Of a stretch of DNA of 64,000 bases, positions 33,130 to 42,856 are shown piece by piece. The first letter of the stretch is position 1. Every line of letters begins with the position of its first letter. This DNA comes from Arthrobacter sp. Soil764. GTDB taxonomy: Bacteria; Actinomycetota; Actinomycetes; Actinomycetales; Micrococcaceae. The DNA lies in contig NZ_LMSI01000020.1 in NCBI RefSeq assembly GCF_001428075.1, forward strand, positions 243,462-307,461, written 5' to 3'. Under the pieces are notes generated by a model. It was not told the origin of the DNA. It was given only the letters and a program-made list of their open reading frames with translations, and did not search any database. The translations under genes and the position numbers were made by a program.

Positions 33130-34224
33130 ATGACTCCTAGCCCTGCCGTCTCCGCTGCCGGCGTCCTTTCCGCAGACCATCCGCTGATGGACGGCCGTAC
33201 AGCGGACTCACCGCTGATCACGGCCTACCGCGGGGGCAAGCCGTCCCGCCGCCCCGTCTGGTTCATGCGGCAGGCAGGCCGGTCGCTGCCGGAATACCTC
33301 AAGGTGCGCGAGGGCATCGCCATGCTGGACTCCTGCCTCCGGCCTGAGCTGGCATCCGAGATCACGCTCCAGCCAGTCCGCCGCCACGACGTGGACGCCG
33401 GCATCTTCTTCTCGGACATCGTGATCCCGCTGAAGCTCGCCGGGGTAGGTGTGGACATCGTCCCCGGCGTGGGTCCTGTCCTGGACAAGCCCGTGCGCAC
33501 CGCGGCCGACGTTGCCGCGCTGCCCCAGCTCACCTGGGAAGCCCTCGAACCCATCCGCGAAGCCGTCCGCCTTACCGTGGCTGAACTGGGGAAGACGCCT
33601 CTGATCGGTTTCGCCGGTGCGCCGTTCACCCTGGCCGCCTACATGGTGGAAGGGAAGCCCTCGCGCGACCACCTCGGCCCGCGGACCATGATGCATGCCG
33701 ATCCGGAAACCTGGACCGCGCTGGCCAACTGGGCCGCCGACGCCTCCGGCATGTTCCTCCAGGCGCAGCTGGAGGCCGGCGCCTCCGCCGCCCAGCTCTT
33801 CGACTCCTGGGCCGGTTCGCTGGGACTGGCCGATTACACCAAATACGTTGCGCCGGCGTCGGCCCGTGCCCTGGACCATGTGCGCCACCTCGGGGCTCCG
33901 CTGATCCACTTCGGCACGGGTACCTCCGAACTTCTCGTGGCCATGCGCGACGTGGGCGTGGACGTGGTGGGCGTGGATTACCGGCTGCCGCTCGATGAGG
34001 CCAACCGGCGGCTGGGCGGAACCGTGCCGCTGCAGGGAAACATCGACCCCGCACTGCTGTCCGCCCCGTGGGAAATCCTTGAGGCCCACGTCCGCGAGGT
34101 CATCGCGGCCGGCTCCGCAGCTCCCGGCCACGTCTTGAACCTGGGGCACGGCGTGCCGCCCGAAACTGACCCGGACGTCCTGACCCGGGTGGTGGAGCTA
34201 ATCCACTCCATCTCGCCGGAATAA
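33130..34224 (+). CDS. hemE: Uroporphyrinogen decarboxylase
   Basis: Decarboxylates uroporphyrinogen III to coproporphyrinogen III. 364 residues. Signature motifs are RRPVWFMRQAGRSLPEYLKV near residue 40 (substrate-binding Arg), SDIVIPLKLAGVGVDIV, IGFAGAPFTLAAYMVEG and LFDSWAGSLGLADY. The ATG at 33130 is used rather than the open upstream frame, because the core begins about 30 residues later as in relatives. First gene of the plus-strand heme operon; hemY follows after 3 bp. Its upstream 158 bp hold the divergent hemA promoter. Confidence 0.95.
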   Translation: MTPSPAVSAAGVLSADHPLMDGRTADSPLITAYRGGKPSRRPVWFMRQAGRSLPEYLKVREGIAMLDSCLRPELASEITLQPVRRHDVDAGIFFSDIVIPLKLAGVGVDIVPGVGPVLDKPVRTAADVAALPQLTWEALEPIREAVRLTVAELGKTPLIGFAGAPFTLAAYMVEGKPSRDHLGPRTMMHADPETWTALANWAADASGMFLQAQLEAGASAAQLFDSWAGSLGLADYTKYVAPASARALDHVRHLGAPLIHFGTGTSELLVAMRDVGVDVVGVDYRLPLDEANRRLGGTVPLQGNIDPALLSAPWEILEAHVREVIAAGSAAPGHVLNLGHGVPPETDPDVLTRVVELIHSISPE

Positions 34225-34227
34225 CCA

Positions 34228-35679
34228 GTGGGCACCTCAGCGGCGAAGCCCCGTACGGCACTGGTGGTGGGCGGCGGGATTTCCGGACTGCTCTCTGCCC
34301 GGGAACTGGCGGCCGCCGGGCACCAGGTGACCGTCCTGGAGGCGGGCACGGCGTGGGGCGGCTGCGTAGGCAGCCATACCGTTGCGGGGCTCACCCTGGA
34401 CAGCGGTGCGGAGTCGTTCGCCACACGGTCCGACGCCGTCGCCCGGCTCTGTGCCGAACTCGGCCTGAGCAGCAAGATTGTTCCTCCGCGCCCCGGCGGT
34501 GCGTGGGTGCAGCTTCCGGACGGTCCCCGCGAACTGCCGAGGACCGGCGTGCTGGGCATCCCCGCCAACCCCTGGGACCCTGAGGTCCGCCGCACCCTGG
34601 GCACCCTGGGTTCGCTGCGGGCTTCCCTGGACCGGCTGCTGCCCACTTCCGTGGGAGCCGGCAAGGACGTCACCAGCGTCTCCGCCCTGGTCCGGGCCCG
34701 GATGGGTTCGCGGGTGCTGGAACGCCTGGTCTCGCCTGTGGTGGGCGGCGTCCACTCTGCAGATCCCGGCTTGCTCGACGTCGACATGGTGGCTCCGGGC
34801 CTGCGGGCCGGAATGCGCCGGCACGGTTCCCTCGCTGCCGCCGTTTCAGCCCAGCGGCGCGGCGGAACAAACAAGGCCGACGCACCTGCGGACAAACCTG
34901 CCAAGGCCGGCTCGGCCGTCGCCGGCCTCGAGGGCGGGATGCACACTCTCGTGGAGGCGCTGGTGGCGGATCTCCGCGGCCGGGGCGTCACACTTCTGGC
35001 GGGTACCGCCGCGACATCGGTGTCACGCACCCCGGACGGCTGGCTGGTCGACGCCGCCGGGACAATCTTCCGCACCGCCCTGCTGGTCATGGCCGTGGAC
35101 GGCCCGGCCGCCGTCGGACTGCTTGAAAATGCTGTCCCCCTGATCGCGGGGAAGAAGCCTGCGTCCGGACCCGACGTCAAGCTGGTCACGCTGGTCCTGG
35201 ACAAGCCGGAGCTGGACCGGCGGCCCAGGGGAACAGGAATCCTGGTGGCCCCGCAAACGCCGGGCATCGAAGCAAAGGCGCTGACCCACGCCACGGGCAA
35301 GTGGGATTGGCTGGCGGCCGCTGCCGGACCCGGACGCCACGTGGTGCGGCTGTCCTATGGCCGGGTGGATGGCGTTTCCGCGCAGCAGCCGGCCGGCCCG
35401 GAAACCGATGACGAGCTTTTCGCTGCTGCCCTGCGCGACGCTTCCGCCCTCCTGGACGTGCAGATAGCCGGGGACGAGGTACGGGGCTGGGACGTGGTGC
35501 GGTGGCGCGGATCCCTCCCGTTCGCGGCTGTGGGACACCGGGCGCGGGCAGCGGCGATCCGCCGGGCGTGCACTGCCGCCGGTGGGCTGGCGGTGGTGGG
35601 CGGCTGGGTGGCAGGAAACGGCCTCGCCGCCGTCGTTGCCGACACACGTGAGCAAATCGGCCAATTGACGCACGACTGA
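34228..35679 (+). CDS. hemY: Coproporphyrinogen III oxidase / protoporphyrinogen oxidase HemY
   Basis: 483-residue FAD-dependent oxidase. In Gram-positive bacteria that use the coproporphyrin route it oxidises coproporphyrinogen III to coproporphyrin III, making H2O2. The FAD motif is ALVVGGGISGLLSARELAAA at residues 10–30, followed by VTVLEAGTAWGGCVGSH and LTLDSGAESFATRSDAV. LEGGMHTLVEALV and AIRRACTAAGGLAVVGGWVA with GNGLAAVVADTRE close the FAD site. GTG start 3 bp after hemE. Presence of chdC and cpfC in the same operon supports coproporphyrinogen as the real substrate. Confidence 0.93.
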   Translation: MGTSAAKPRTALVVGGGISGLLSARELAAAGHQVTVLEAGTAWGGCVGSHTVAGLTLDSGAESFATRSDAVARLCAELGLSSKIVPPRPGGAWVQLPDGPRELPRTGVLGIPANPWDPEVRRTLGTLGSLRASLDRLLPTSVGAGKDVTSVSALVRARMGSRVLERLVSPVVGGVHSADPGLLDVDMVAPGLRAGMRRHGSLAAAVSAQRRGGTNKADAPADKPAKAGSAVAGLEGGMHTLVEALVADLRGRGVTLLAGTAATSVSRTPDGWLVDAAGTIFRTALLVMAVDGPAAVGLLENAVPLIAGKKPASGPDVKLVTLVLDKPELDRRPRGTGILVAPQTPGIEAKALTHATGKWDWLAAAAGPGRHVVRLSYGRVDGVSAQQPAGPETDDELFAAALRDASALLDVQIAGDEVRGWDVVRWRGSLPFAAVGHRARAAAIRRACTAAGGLAVVGGWVAGNGLAAVVADTREQIGQLTHD

Positions 35680-35784
35680 ACATCGCCGCTGGTCAGCGCG
35701 GCGCGTCTGGTTGGCGCCGGCGCTGAGCAGGGGCCGCGGGGCGCTTCCCGGTTTTCAATCAGGCAAGCGTTCTGGTTAGGGTCG

Positions 35785-36753
35785 ATGACTATGGTTTCAA
35801 ACAGGTCCGAGCTTTCCATGTCCCGGACCGGTATCCATGGGGGACTCCGCCGCGGCACTGCAGCCGCAGCCGTCGGAGTGGTACTGGTTCTTTCCACCGG
35901 CGTCCAGGCGTCCTTGGCCGATGACGCGGACCCGCCCCAGGATCCCTTGGTGCAGGCGACTGCCGCAGCAAATGCCGCAGCGTCCGGTGGTTCCGGCGAC
36001 GCCCGGACCTCGCGCGGAAAGGCTCCCGCCATCCCTGCGGTGCCGGGTGCATTCCTTCCGGCCGTGAAGGCCACGCTCTCCACGGGTTCGACGTCGGCGA
36101 CGGCCACGGCCACCGGGGACGCTGCGATTTCCGGCCTGCCCGTTCCAGTCCTCCCCACCGACTCTGGGACGCCCCTGGCGCCCGGCGGACAGACCCCCGC
36201 TCCCACAGCGCCGGCCACCGCTCCCACGGGAGCGCCGGGCACCTCCTCCTCTGCGCCCCAATCCGGCGCCACCCAAAAACCGGGCTCCACGCAGCCGGGA
36301 TCCACGGCAGCCGCCGCGGCCGGGGCTGCCCCCGCCGCCGGCACGCCCGCCGCAGGTGACCCCGCAGTCCCTCCTCCCCTTGGAACGGGAGCCGGCGAAG
36401 CCGCTGACCAGGCTGACGCACAGGCTGCCGTGCCGGGATCCGGAGGGACGGCAGGAACGCTGGCTCCTGACGGTGCAGGCGCTGCGGACTCCGGCGACAG
36501 GGCCGCCACTGCCGGCGGGGCAGGGGCTGCGCCTTCTTCCGCCCTGCCCACGGCGTTGTCCATCAATGCACGGCAGTCCCAGCCCACCCGCATGCCGCAG
36601 GCCGCCGCTGCACCCGAAGGCCCGGGCCGGGCTGTTTCCTCCACCGGACCGTTACCGGAGATGCCTGATGCCCTAGTGTGGCTGGGCGCAGGACTGGTTG
36701 GCCTGGGGACCGCCGCAGGGCTCGTGTTCCTGCGTATGCGCCGCCCCTTCTGA
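35785..36753 (+). CDS. Secreted Ala/Pro/Gly-rich protein with C-terminal membrane anchor
   Basis: 322 residues; I do not recognise the family. An N-terminal signal peptide (GTAAAAVGVVLVLSTGVQAS, then LADDADPP) ends near residue 45. The body is low-complexity Ala, Pro, Gly, Thr and Ser with short repeats (GSTQPGSTAAAAAG), as in cell-wall-spanning stalks. The end is PLPEMPDALVWLGAGLVG followed by a hydrophobic helix and RMRRPF, shaped like a sortase substrate, though LPEMP is not a standard LPxTG. It may simply be membrane-anchored. It lies inside the heme operon between hemY and chdC, with gaps of about 105 bp on each side. A role in heme handling is only positional inference. The start could be one of several ATGs. 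Confidence 0.65.
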   Translation: MTMVSNRSELSMSRTGIHGGLRRGTAAAAVGVVLVLSTGVQASLADDADPPQDPLVQATAAANAAASGGSGDARTSRGKAPAIPAVPGAFLPAVKATLSTGSTSATATATGDAAISGLPVPVLPTDSGTPLAPGGQTPAPTAPATAPTGAPGTSSSAPQSGATQKPGSTQPGSTAAAAAGAAPAAGTPAAGDPAVPPPLGTGAGEAADQADAQAAVPGSGGTAGTLAPDGAGAADSGDRAATAGGAGAAPSSALPTALSINARQSQPTRMPQAAAAPEGPGRAVSSTGPLPEMPDALVWLGAGLVGLGTAAGLVFLRMRRPF

Positions 36754-36862
36754 TGCGGCGGGGGATGGCTCCCGCGCCTGCGAACGTGACTTTGCTCACT
36801 TCTACGAGTTGTAGAACTCTTCGGTTTCGCCTTGGGGGCAGCGAAGGGGCAAACTTGTAACC

Positions 36863-37564
36863 ATGAGCCACACTTCTGCCGAATCTGTCACTAAAACCGA
36901 AGAATCAGCCGAGCAGTTCTTTACCCTCTGGACGGTATTCAAGCGGTCAGAGCCCGTGGTCCGCAGTGCGAATGCCGCCGCCGACTTCGAAGCCCTGCTG
37001 GAGCGGCTCGCCGCGGCCGGCGTCACCCACCGCGGCAGCTACGATGTCTCGGCCATGCGCGCCGATGCTGACGTCATGGTGTGGCTCCACGGCGCCAAGC
37101 CGGAGGCGCTGCAGCAGGCCATCCGCGACATCCGCCGCAGCACACTCTTCGCCGGCACCGAGATCGTATGGTCCGCCATGGGCGTCCACCGCGAGGCAGA
37201 GTTCGCCAAGAACCACACCCCCGCCTACTCGCGGGGCGTCGCTCCGGCCGAATGGCTCTGTGTCTACCCGTTTGTGCGCTCCTACGAGTGGTACATCCTG
37301 CCGGAGGCCGAGCGCGGCAAGATGCTGCGCGACCACGGCCTGCTGGGCAGGGATTTCCCCCAGGTCATTTCCAACACCGTCTCGTCCTTCGCCCTGGGGG
37401 ACTGGGAGTGGATCCTCGGCCTGGAGGCACCCGAACTGGTTGACCTTGTGGACCTCATGCGCCACCTGCGCGCCACGGAGGCGCGCAACCACGTCCGTGA
37501 GGAAGTCCCGTTCTATACCGGACGCCGGATCACCGCCGAAGAAGTAGCAGAGGTGCTCGCATGA
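36863..37564 (+). CDS. chdC: Coproheme decarboxylase (HemQ)
   Basis: Last step of the coproporphyrin-dependent pathway: turns coproheme into heme b using H2O2. 233 residues of the chlorite-dismutase superfamily. YPFVRSYEWYILPEAERGKM near residue 135 holds the Tyr that forms the catalytic radical in the family; GMLR-type helices follow (LRDHGLLGRDFPQVISNT) with GDWEWILGLEAPELVDLVDL. Its presence shows that this organism uses the coproporphyrin route. The stop overlaps the cpfC start (ATGA). A typical length for actinobacterial members. Confidence 0.94.
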   Translation: MSHTSAESVTKTEESAEQFFTLWTVFKRSEPVVRSANAAADFEALLERLAAAGVTHRGSYDVSAMRADADVMVWLHGAKPEALQQAIRDIRRSTLFAGTEIVWSAMGVHREAEFAKNHTPAYSRGVAPAEWLCVYPFVRSYEWYILPEAERGKMLRDHGLLGRDFPQVISNTVSSFALGDWEWILGLEAPELVDLVDLMRHLRATEARNHVREEVPFYTGRRITAEEVAEVLA

Positions 37565-38808
37565 ACCCGCTCGACCCCACGCTTGTCACGGCCGTCAACC
37601 CGGTCACCGAAGCCGGACGCATGGCCCCCAAGAACTACGACGCCGTCCTGCTCGCCTCTTTCGGCGGCCCCGAAGGCCAGGAGGACGTCATCCCGTTCCT
37701 CCGCAACGTCACCCGCGGCCGGGGGATTCCGGATGAGCGGCTTGAGGAAGTGTCGCACCACTACCGCGCCAACGGCGGCATCAGCCCCATCAACCAGCAG
37801 AACCGCGAGCTGAAGGCAGCGCTGGAAGCCGAACTGGCTGCCCGCGGCATCGAGCTGCCCGTGCTGTGGGGCAACCGGAACTGGGCGCCATACATCCCCC
37901 AGACCCTGCAGGAAGCGTACGACGCCGGCCACCGCCGCGTGCTGATGCTCACCACGAGTGCCTACTCCTGCTACTCCAGCTGCCGCCAGTACCGCGAGGA
38001 CATCGGCATGGCATTGACGGAGACCGGCCTGGACGGCCGGCTCGAGGTGGACAAGGTCCGCCAGTACTTCGACCACCCCGGTTTCGTTGAGCCGTTCGTC
38101 GAAGGAACGTCCGCCGGACTGGCCGATGTCCGCGCCAAGCTGGCCGATGCCGGAAGCCCGGACGCTCCCATCCACATCCTGTTCGCCACCCACTCCATTC
38201 CTACCCGGGACGCGGAGGCTGCAGGCCGGTCCGAGGGTGAGCCGCGTGAATTCGAGGAAGGGTCCGCCTACGTGGCCCAGCACCTTGCCAACGCCGCAGC
38301 CGTCATGGAGCGGGTCAAGGAAGAATCGGGCGACACCGCGCCGTGGTCCCTGGTGTACCAGTCCCGCTCCGGCGCTCCGCATGTGCCGTGGCTGGAGCCG
38401 GACATCAACGACGCCATCGAGGAACTGGCCGGGCAGGGTGTCAAGGGCATCGTCATCGTCCCCCTCGGCTTCGTCAGCGACCACATGGAAGTTGTCTGGG
38501 ACCTGGACACCGAAGCCATGGAAACCTGCGGAAACCTCGGCCTGGCCGCAACCCGCGTCCCCACTCCCGGTACGCACCGGAAGTTCGTCAGCGGCCTGGT
38601 GGACCTCATTTGCGAGCGGACGGTGGCCAACAACATCACTGACCGGCCCGCCCTGACCGGTCTTGGCCCCTGGTACGACGTGTGCCGTCCAGGCTGCTGC
38701 GCCAACTTCCGCGGTGAAAAGCCCACTATTTCCGGCGCCGACACCACGATTGGGACCGGGCACGATCCCTATCCGTCGGGGGATGCAGCCGAAACGGCCC
38801 AGCCGTGA
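37561..38808 (+). CDS. cpfC: Coproporphyrin ferrochelatase (HemH)
   Basis: Inserts Fe2+ into coproporphyrin III. 415 residues from the ATG overlapping chdC; an internal ATG at 37621 (MAPKNYDAVLLASFGGPEG) is an alternative. Motifs: LASFGGPEGQEDVIPFLRNV, HYRANGGISPINQQNREL, VLWGNRNWAPYIPQTLQEAY, the metal-site His in ILFATHSIPT, and QSRSGAPHVPWLEPDI. VIVPLGFVSDHMEVVWDLD contains the second metal-site Glu. A Cys pattern in DVCRPGCCANFRG near the C-terminus fits the [2Fe-2S] cluster seen in many actinobacterial enzymes. The GTGA junction couples it to hemC. Confidence 0.93.
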   Translation: MNPLDPTLVTAVNPVTEAGRMAPKNYDAVLLASFGGPEGQEDVIPFLRNVTRGRGIPDERLEEVSHHYRANGGISPINQQNRELKAALEAELAARGIELPVLWGNRNWAPYIPQTLQEAYDAGHRRVLMLTTSAYSCYSSCRQYREDIGMALTETGLDGRLEVDKVRQYFDHPGFVEPFVEGTSAGLADVRAKLADAGSPDAPIHILFATHSIPTRDAEAAGRSEGEPREFEEGSAYVAQHLANAAAVMERVKEESGDTAPWSLVYQSRSGAPHVPWLEPDINDAIEELAGQGVKGIVIVPLGFVSDHMEVVWDLDTEAMETCGNLGLAATRVPTPGTHRKFVSGLVDLICERTVANNITDRPALTGLGPWYDVCRPGCCANFRGEKPTISGADTTIGTGHDPYPSGDAAETAQP

Positions 38809-39803
38809 CCGTCCGGATCGGCACCCGCGCCAGCAAACTGGCGCTCACCCAGACCCAGCAGACCGCTGACCAGCTCGCCGCCGTGGGAGGTTTCCCGGTG
38901 GAGCTGGTGCACATCCGCACGGATGGCGACGTCCTCACCGGGTCGCTCTCCCAGATGGGCGGAACCGGGGTCTTCGTCGCCGCGTTGCGCGATGCGCTGC
39001 TGCGCAATGAGTGCGATGTCGCCGTCCATTCGCTGAAGGACCTGCCCACCGGCGCGGCGGTAGGACTTAGCCTTGCCGCCACGCCGCGGCGGGTGGACGT
39101 CCGCGACGTGCTGTGCGCCCGGGACGGACTGAAACTGGCCGACCTGCCGGCCGGAGCCCGCGTTGGCACCGGATCGCCGCGGCGCGCAGCACAGTTGCGC
39201 GCCGCCCGCACCGACCTGGACATCGTGGACATCCGCGGCAACGTGGACACGCGCCTGGGCCGCGTTCCCGGCCTGCCCGGCAACTCGACCGACCAGGTGG
39301 TGCCCGGAAAGTCATGCGACCTCGATGCCGTAGTGCTTGCCGCCGCTGGCCTGGAGCGCATTGGCCGGCTGGACACCGTCAGCGAGTACCTCGAAACCGA
39401 CGTCATGCTGCCCGCGGCCGGCCAGGGATCGCTGGCCATCGAGTGCCGCACCGCCGACGCGCCACCAAAGCCGGGATCGGCCGAAGGCTCCCGCGAGGTC
39501 CTGGCCCAGGCCCTTGCGGCCCTCGACGATCCCGACACCCGCCTCGCCGTCACGGCGGAACGTGCCCTGCTGGCACGGCTCGAGGCAGGGTGCGCAGCCC
39601 CGGTGGGCGCCTACGCCTACCGCAAAGGCAGCATGCTGCACCTGGAAGCCGTGGTGTGCGCCGTTGATGGCACCGCCACCGTGCGGGACAAGCGGGCCAC
39701 GGACGGGCTGACGGAAGTCGGAGCCACCCTGCTGGGCATCGAACTGGCTGAAGCACTGCTTGCTGCCGGAGCCGCGGACATCGCAGACCTGCAGGCGTCC
39801 TGA
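38805..39803 (+). CDS. hemC: Porphobilinogen deaminase (hydroxymethylbilane synthase)
   Basis: Joins four porphobilinogen units into hydroxymethylbilane on a dipyrromethane cofactor. 332 residues. Conserved motifs: RIGTRASKLALTQTQQTADQ, SLSQMGGTGVFVAALRDALL, CDVAVHSLKDLPTGAAVGL (cofactor/substrate Asp and Arg), RVGTGSPRRAAQLRAARTDL and DIRGNVDTRLG. The cofactor-bearing Cys is in RLEAGCAAPVGAYAY near residue 264. GTG start overlaps the cpfC stop. hemD follows after 7 bp. Confidence 0.95.
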   Translation: MTVRIGTRASKLALTQTQQTADQLAAVGGFPVELVHIRTDGDVLTGSLSQMGGTGVFVAALRDALLRNECDVAVHSLKDLPTGAAVGLSLAATPRRVDVRDVLCARDGLKLADLPAGARVGTGSPRRAAQLRAARTDLDIVDIRGNVDTRLGRVPGLPGNSTDQVVPGKSCDLDAVVLAAAGLERIGRLDTVSEYLETDVMLPAAGQGSLAIECRTADAPPKPGSAEGSREVLAQALAALDDPDTRLAVTAERALLARLEAGCAAPVGAYAYRKGSMLHLEAVVCAVDGTATVRDKRATDGLTEVGATLLGIELAEALLAAGAADIADLQAS

Positions 39804-39810
39804 CCTGGCG

Positions 39811-40692
39811 ATGACGCAGCCTTCCCGCAGCTCCGGCCCGCACACGCCTCCCAGCAAACCCCTCCTGGGAGGCGCCCGGGTCCTGGTGACGCGCAGCCCG
39901 GAACGGTCCGGTGCCCTGGTGGAGGCCCTGGCAGAAGCCGGCGCGTCGCCGGTGCTGCTGCCGCTCATCGACTTCGAACGGGCCCCTGACCAGCACGCGC
40001 TCGACGTCGCCTGCGACGCCCTGGCTGCGGGTGCCTTCGACTGGCTGGTGGTCAGCAGCGCGACCACGGTGCACGTCCTGATGGAAGAGGCCGCCGAGCG
40101 CGGCCTCGCCCTGGCCCAGTTGGTTCCCGCCAAAACATGGATCGCCGCCATCGGTCCCGCAACGCAAAGACTCCTGGAATCCGGCGGCCTGACCGTGGCT
40201 TTGGTCCCGGCCGGTGAACAGTCGGCCGCCGGTCTCCTCGCGGTGTGGCCCGGCGGCGGCAGGGTCCTTTTGCCGCAGGCAGACATTGCCGCCGGAACGC
40301 TGGCGGAGGGCCTCGTGGCCGCAGGGAGCGACGTCACCGCCGTTACTGCCTACCGCACCGTTGACTATCCGGCGGCAGCCGAGCACAGGCTGGCCGTGCA
40401 GCCGGAAGACGGCGACGGCGGGCCGCAACCGCCGTCGTACACCCTCCTGACGCCACAAACGGCCGCCGCGGACATCGCCGAAGGGCGCATGGCGGCCGTG
40501 ATCGCTGCCTCGCCAAGCGCCGTGCGCAGGATTTCCGCCCTTGGTCCGCTGGCCGGCTGCAAGCTGGTGGTCATTGGCCGATCGACGGCGGAACAGGCAA
40601 CTGCCCTGGGACTGGACGTGGCCGCAGTGGCGGCCGAGCCCACGCCGGACGGCCTGGTGGCAGCGGTTGCGAAGGCCCTCAACCCGCCCTGA
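39811..40692 (+). CDS. hemD: Uroporphyrinogen-III synthase
   Basis: Cyclises hydroxymethylbilane to uroporphyrinogen III. 293 residues in two similar domains, a fold with low sequence conservation. [39 protein letters not shown] and [18 protein letters not shown] are recognisable. The second half shows [20 protein letters not shown] and [15 protein letters not shown]. The end, [20 protein letters not shown] then [13 protein letters not shown], is characteristic. The frame is open upstream within hemC, but the ATG at 39811 is chosen as the start after the hemC stop. Position between hemC and hemB supports the call. Confidence 0.92.
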   Translation: MTQPSRSSGPHTPPSKPLLGGARVLVTRSPERSGALVEALAEAGASPVLLPLIDFERAPDQHALDVACDALAAGAFDWLVVSSATTVHVLMEEAAERGLALAQLVPAKTWIAAIGPATQRLLESGGLTVALVPAGEQSAAGLLAVWPGGGRVLLPQADIAAGTLAEGLVAAGSDVTAVTAYRTVDYPAAAEHRLAVQPEDGDGGPQPPSYTLLTPQTAAADIAEGRMAAVIAASPSAVRRISALGPLAGCKLVVIGRSTAEQATALGLDVAAVAAEPTPDGLVAAVAKALNPP

Positions 40693-40750
40693 CCGGACAC
40701 CACGCCTCCCGCTCCATGAAGCTTCAAGAACAACGCGAAGGACAGGACCC

Positions 40751-41734
40751 ATGACATTCCCCAACCAACGCCCCCGCCGCCTGCGCACCACCCCCGCCAT
40801 GCGCCGGCTCACCGCCGAAACCCGCCTGGCGCCGTCGGAACTCATCCTCCCGGCCTTCATCCGGGAAGGCCTGGCCGAGCCCAACCCCATCACCTCAATG
40901 CCGGGCGTGGTCCAGCACACCACCGATACGCTCAAGCGGGCCGCGGGGGAGGCCGTGGAGCTCGGCCTGGGCGGCATCATGCTCTTCGGCATCCCCGAAA
41001 CCCGGGACGCCGAAGGCTCGGCATCGCTGGACCCCAAGGGCGTGCTGAACAAGGCCATCCGGGACGTCCGTACCGAAGTGGGCGATGACCTGGTGGTCAT
41101 GAGCGATGTGTGCTTGGACGAATTCACCGACCACGGCCACTGCGGAGTGCTCGACGCCGACGGTTACGTGGACAACGACCGCACCGTGGAGATCTACGCC
41201 AGGATGGCCGTGGCGCAGGCAGAGGCCGGCGCGCACATGCTGGGCCCCTCCGGCATGATGGACGGCCAAATCGCCGCCATCCGCTCAGCATTGGATGAGG
41301 CCGGCCACACCAGCACCTCCGTCATTGCCTACGCCGCGAAGTACGCGTCGGCGTTCTACGGCCCGTTCCGGGAAGCAGTGGACTCACAGCTCAAGGGCGA
41401 CCGCCGGACCTACCAGATGGATGCCGGCAACCGCACGGAAGCACTTCGCGAGGTCGAACTGGACCTGGCGGAGGGCGCGGACATCATCATGGTCAAGCCG
41501 GCCATGAGCTACCTGGACATCGTGGCCGACGTCGCCGCGATGAGCCCCGTCCCGGTCTCTGCCTACCAGATCTCCGGCGAGTACGCGATGATCGAGGCTG
41601 CCGCCGCCAACGGCTGGATTGACCGGCGTGCCGCCATCACCGAATCCGTCCTGGGCATCCGGCGGGCCGGCGCCCACATGGTCCTCACGTACTGGGCCGC
41701 CGAACTGGCCGGGTGGCTGAAGGAAGCCCGGTGA
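40751..41734 (+). CDS. hemB: Delta-aminolevulinic acid dehydratase (porphobilinogen synthase)
   Basis: Condenses two 5-aminolevulinates to porphobilinogen. 327 residues. Motifs: [20 protein letters not shown], the metal-binding stretch [18 protein letters not shown] near residue 120, [19 protein letters not shown], and the Schiff-base lysines in [17 protein letters not shown] and [13 protein letters not shown]. The metal site keeps the first and third Cys of zinc enzymes but has Asp at the middle position, so its metal preference is uncertain. An SD-like AAGGACAGGA precedes the ATG. The stop overlaps the GTG of the flavin monooxygenase gene. Confidence 0.95.
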   Translation: MTFPNQRPRRLRTTPAMRRLTAETRLAPSELILPAFIREGLAEPNPITSMPGVVQHTTDTLKRAAGEAVELGLGGIMLFGIPETRDAEGSASLDPKGVLNKAIRDVRTEVGDDLVVMSDVCLDEFTDHGHCGVLDADGYVDNDRTVEIYARMAVAQAEAGAHMLGPSGMMDGQIAAIRSALDEAGHTSTSVIAYAAKYASAFYGPFREAVDSQLKGDRRTYQMDAGNRTEALREVELDLAEGADIIMVKPAMSYLDIVADVAAMSPVPVSAYQISGEYAMIEAAAANGWIDRRAAITESVLGIRRAGAHMVLTYWAAELAGWLKEAR

Positions 41735-42807
41735 CCGCCGGGCAGGCAGCGGAACCCACCGCGCCCGTGGGGGAGGACCGCATCCTCCTCGGCCTGAACA
41801 CCTTCGGCGACGTCGGTGAGAATGCGGACGGCAGCCAGCAGCCGCATGCCCAGGTCCTGCGCCAGCTGCTGGAACAGGCGGAACTTGCCGACGCCGTCGG
41901 ACTCCATGCCTTTGGCGTGGGGGAGCACCACCGCAAGGACTACGCGGTGTCCGCGCCGGAGGTCTTCCTGGCCGCCGCGGCCGCCCGCACCACCCGTATC
42001 AGGCTGGGCTCCGCCGTAACGGTGCTGAGCTCGGATGATCCCATCCGTGTCTTCCAGCGCTTTTCCACCGTGGACGCCATCTCCAACGGCCGCGCCGAGG
42101 TGATGCTGGGGCGGGGGTCGTTCGTGGAGTCCTTCCCGCTGTTCGGGCTGGACCTGGCGGACTATGAGGTCCTGTTCGAAGAGAAGCTCGAGCTGTTCGA
42201 CAAGGTCCGGGCACAAAAGCCCGTGCACTGGGAGGGCCGCACCAGGCCTGCCCTGCATGGCCTGAGCGTCTATCCGCCCCTGGAGCACCACCTGCTGCCC
42301 ACCTGGATCGGGGTGGGGGGAACACCCGAATCGGTGCTCCGCTGCGCCCAGTACGGCTATCCCATCATCTTCGCCATCATCGGCGGCCAGCCGCGGGGCT
42401 TCCGGCCCCTCGCCGACCTCTACCGGGAAGCGATGGGCAAGTACGGCCACCCAATGCAGCAGATGGCCACGCACTCGCCGGGCCACGTGGCCGACACCGA
42501 CGAGCAGGCCCGCGAAGAGCTTTTCCCGCACTGGCTGAAGCTGCGCAACAAGCTCGGCGCCGAGCGCGGGTGGGGGCCGGCCGGGCGCGGGGAGTTCGAT
42601 GCCCTGTGTTCTGCGGAAGGTGCCCTGTACGTCGGATCGCCGGAAACAGTGGCCCAAAAGATTGTCCGGCTGAAGCGGAACCTGGGGGTTGACCGTTTCG
42701 ACCTGAAATACAGCAACGGGCCGCTGCCGCACGCGGCCATGATGCGCTCGATCGAACTGATGGGCAGGCAGGTGGCACCCCGGGTGGCAGAGCTGCTTGC
42801 CGGCTGA
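41731..42807 (+). CDS. LLM-class flavin-dependent oxidoreductase inside the heme operon
   Basis: 358-residue luciferase-like TIM-barrel protein, predicted to use reduced FMN or F420. Motifs: [32 protein letters not shown] (LLM active-site His region), [20 protein letters not shown] (flavin-binding), [20 protein letters not shown] and [16 protein letters not shown] start it at the GTG at 41731, which overlaps the hemB stop; another GTG at 41713 is possible. Tight coupling to hemB and 49 bp before hemL suggest expression with heme synthesis. It is not a known heme enzyme, and its substrate is unknown. Confidence 0.85.
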   Translation: MTAGQAAEPTAPVGEDRILLGLNTFGDVGENADGSQQPHAQVLRQLLEQAELADAVGLHAFGVGEHHRKDYAVSAPEVFLAAAAARTTRIRLGSAVTVLSSDDPIRVFQRFSTVDAISNGRAEVMLGRGSFVESFPLFGLDLADYEVLFEEKLELFDKVRAQKPVHWEGRTRPALHGLSVYPPLEHHLLPTWIGVGGTPESVLRCAQYGYPIIFAIIGGQPRGFRPLADLYREAMGKYGHPMQQMATHSPGHVADTDEQAREELFPHWLKLRNKLGAERGWGPAGRGEFDALCSAEGALYVGSPETVAQKIVRLKRNLGVDRFDLKYSNGPLPHAAMMRSIELMGRQVAPRVAELLAG

Positions 42808-42856
42808 CTGTGCTCCTGGCCAACTGTGCTTCCGGCTAACTGAGAGAATAGAAACC

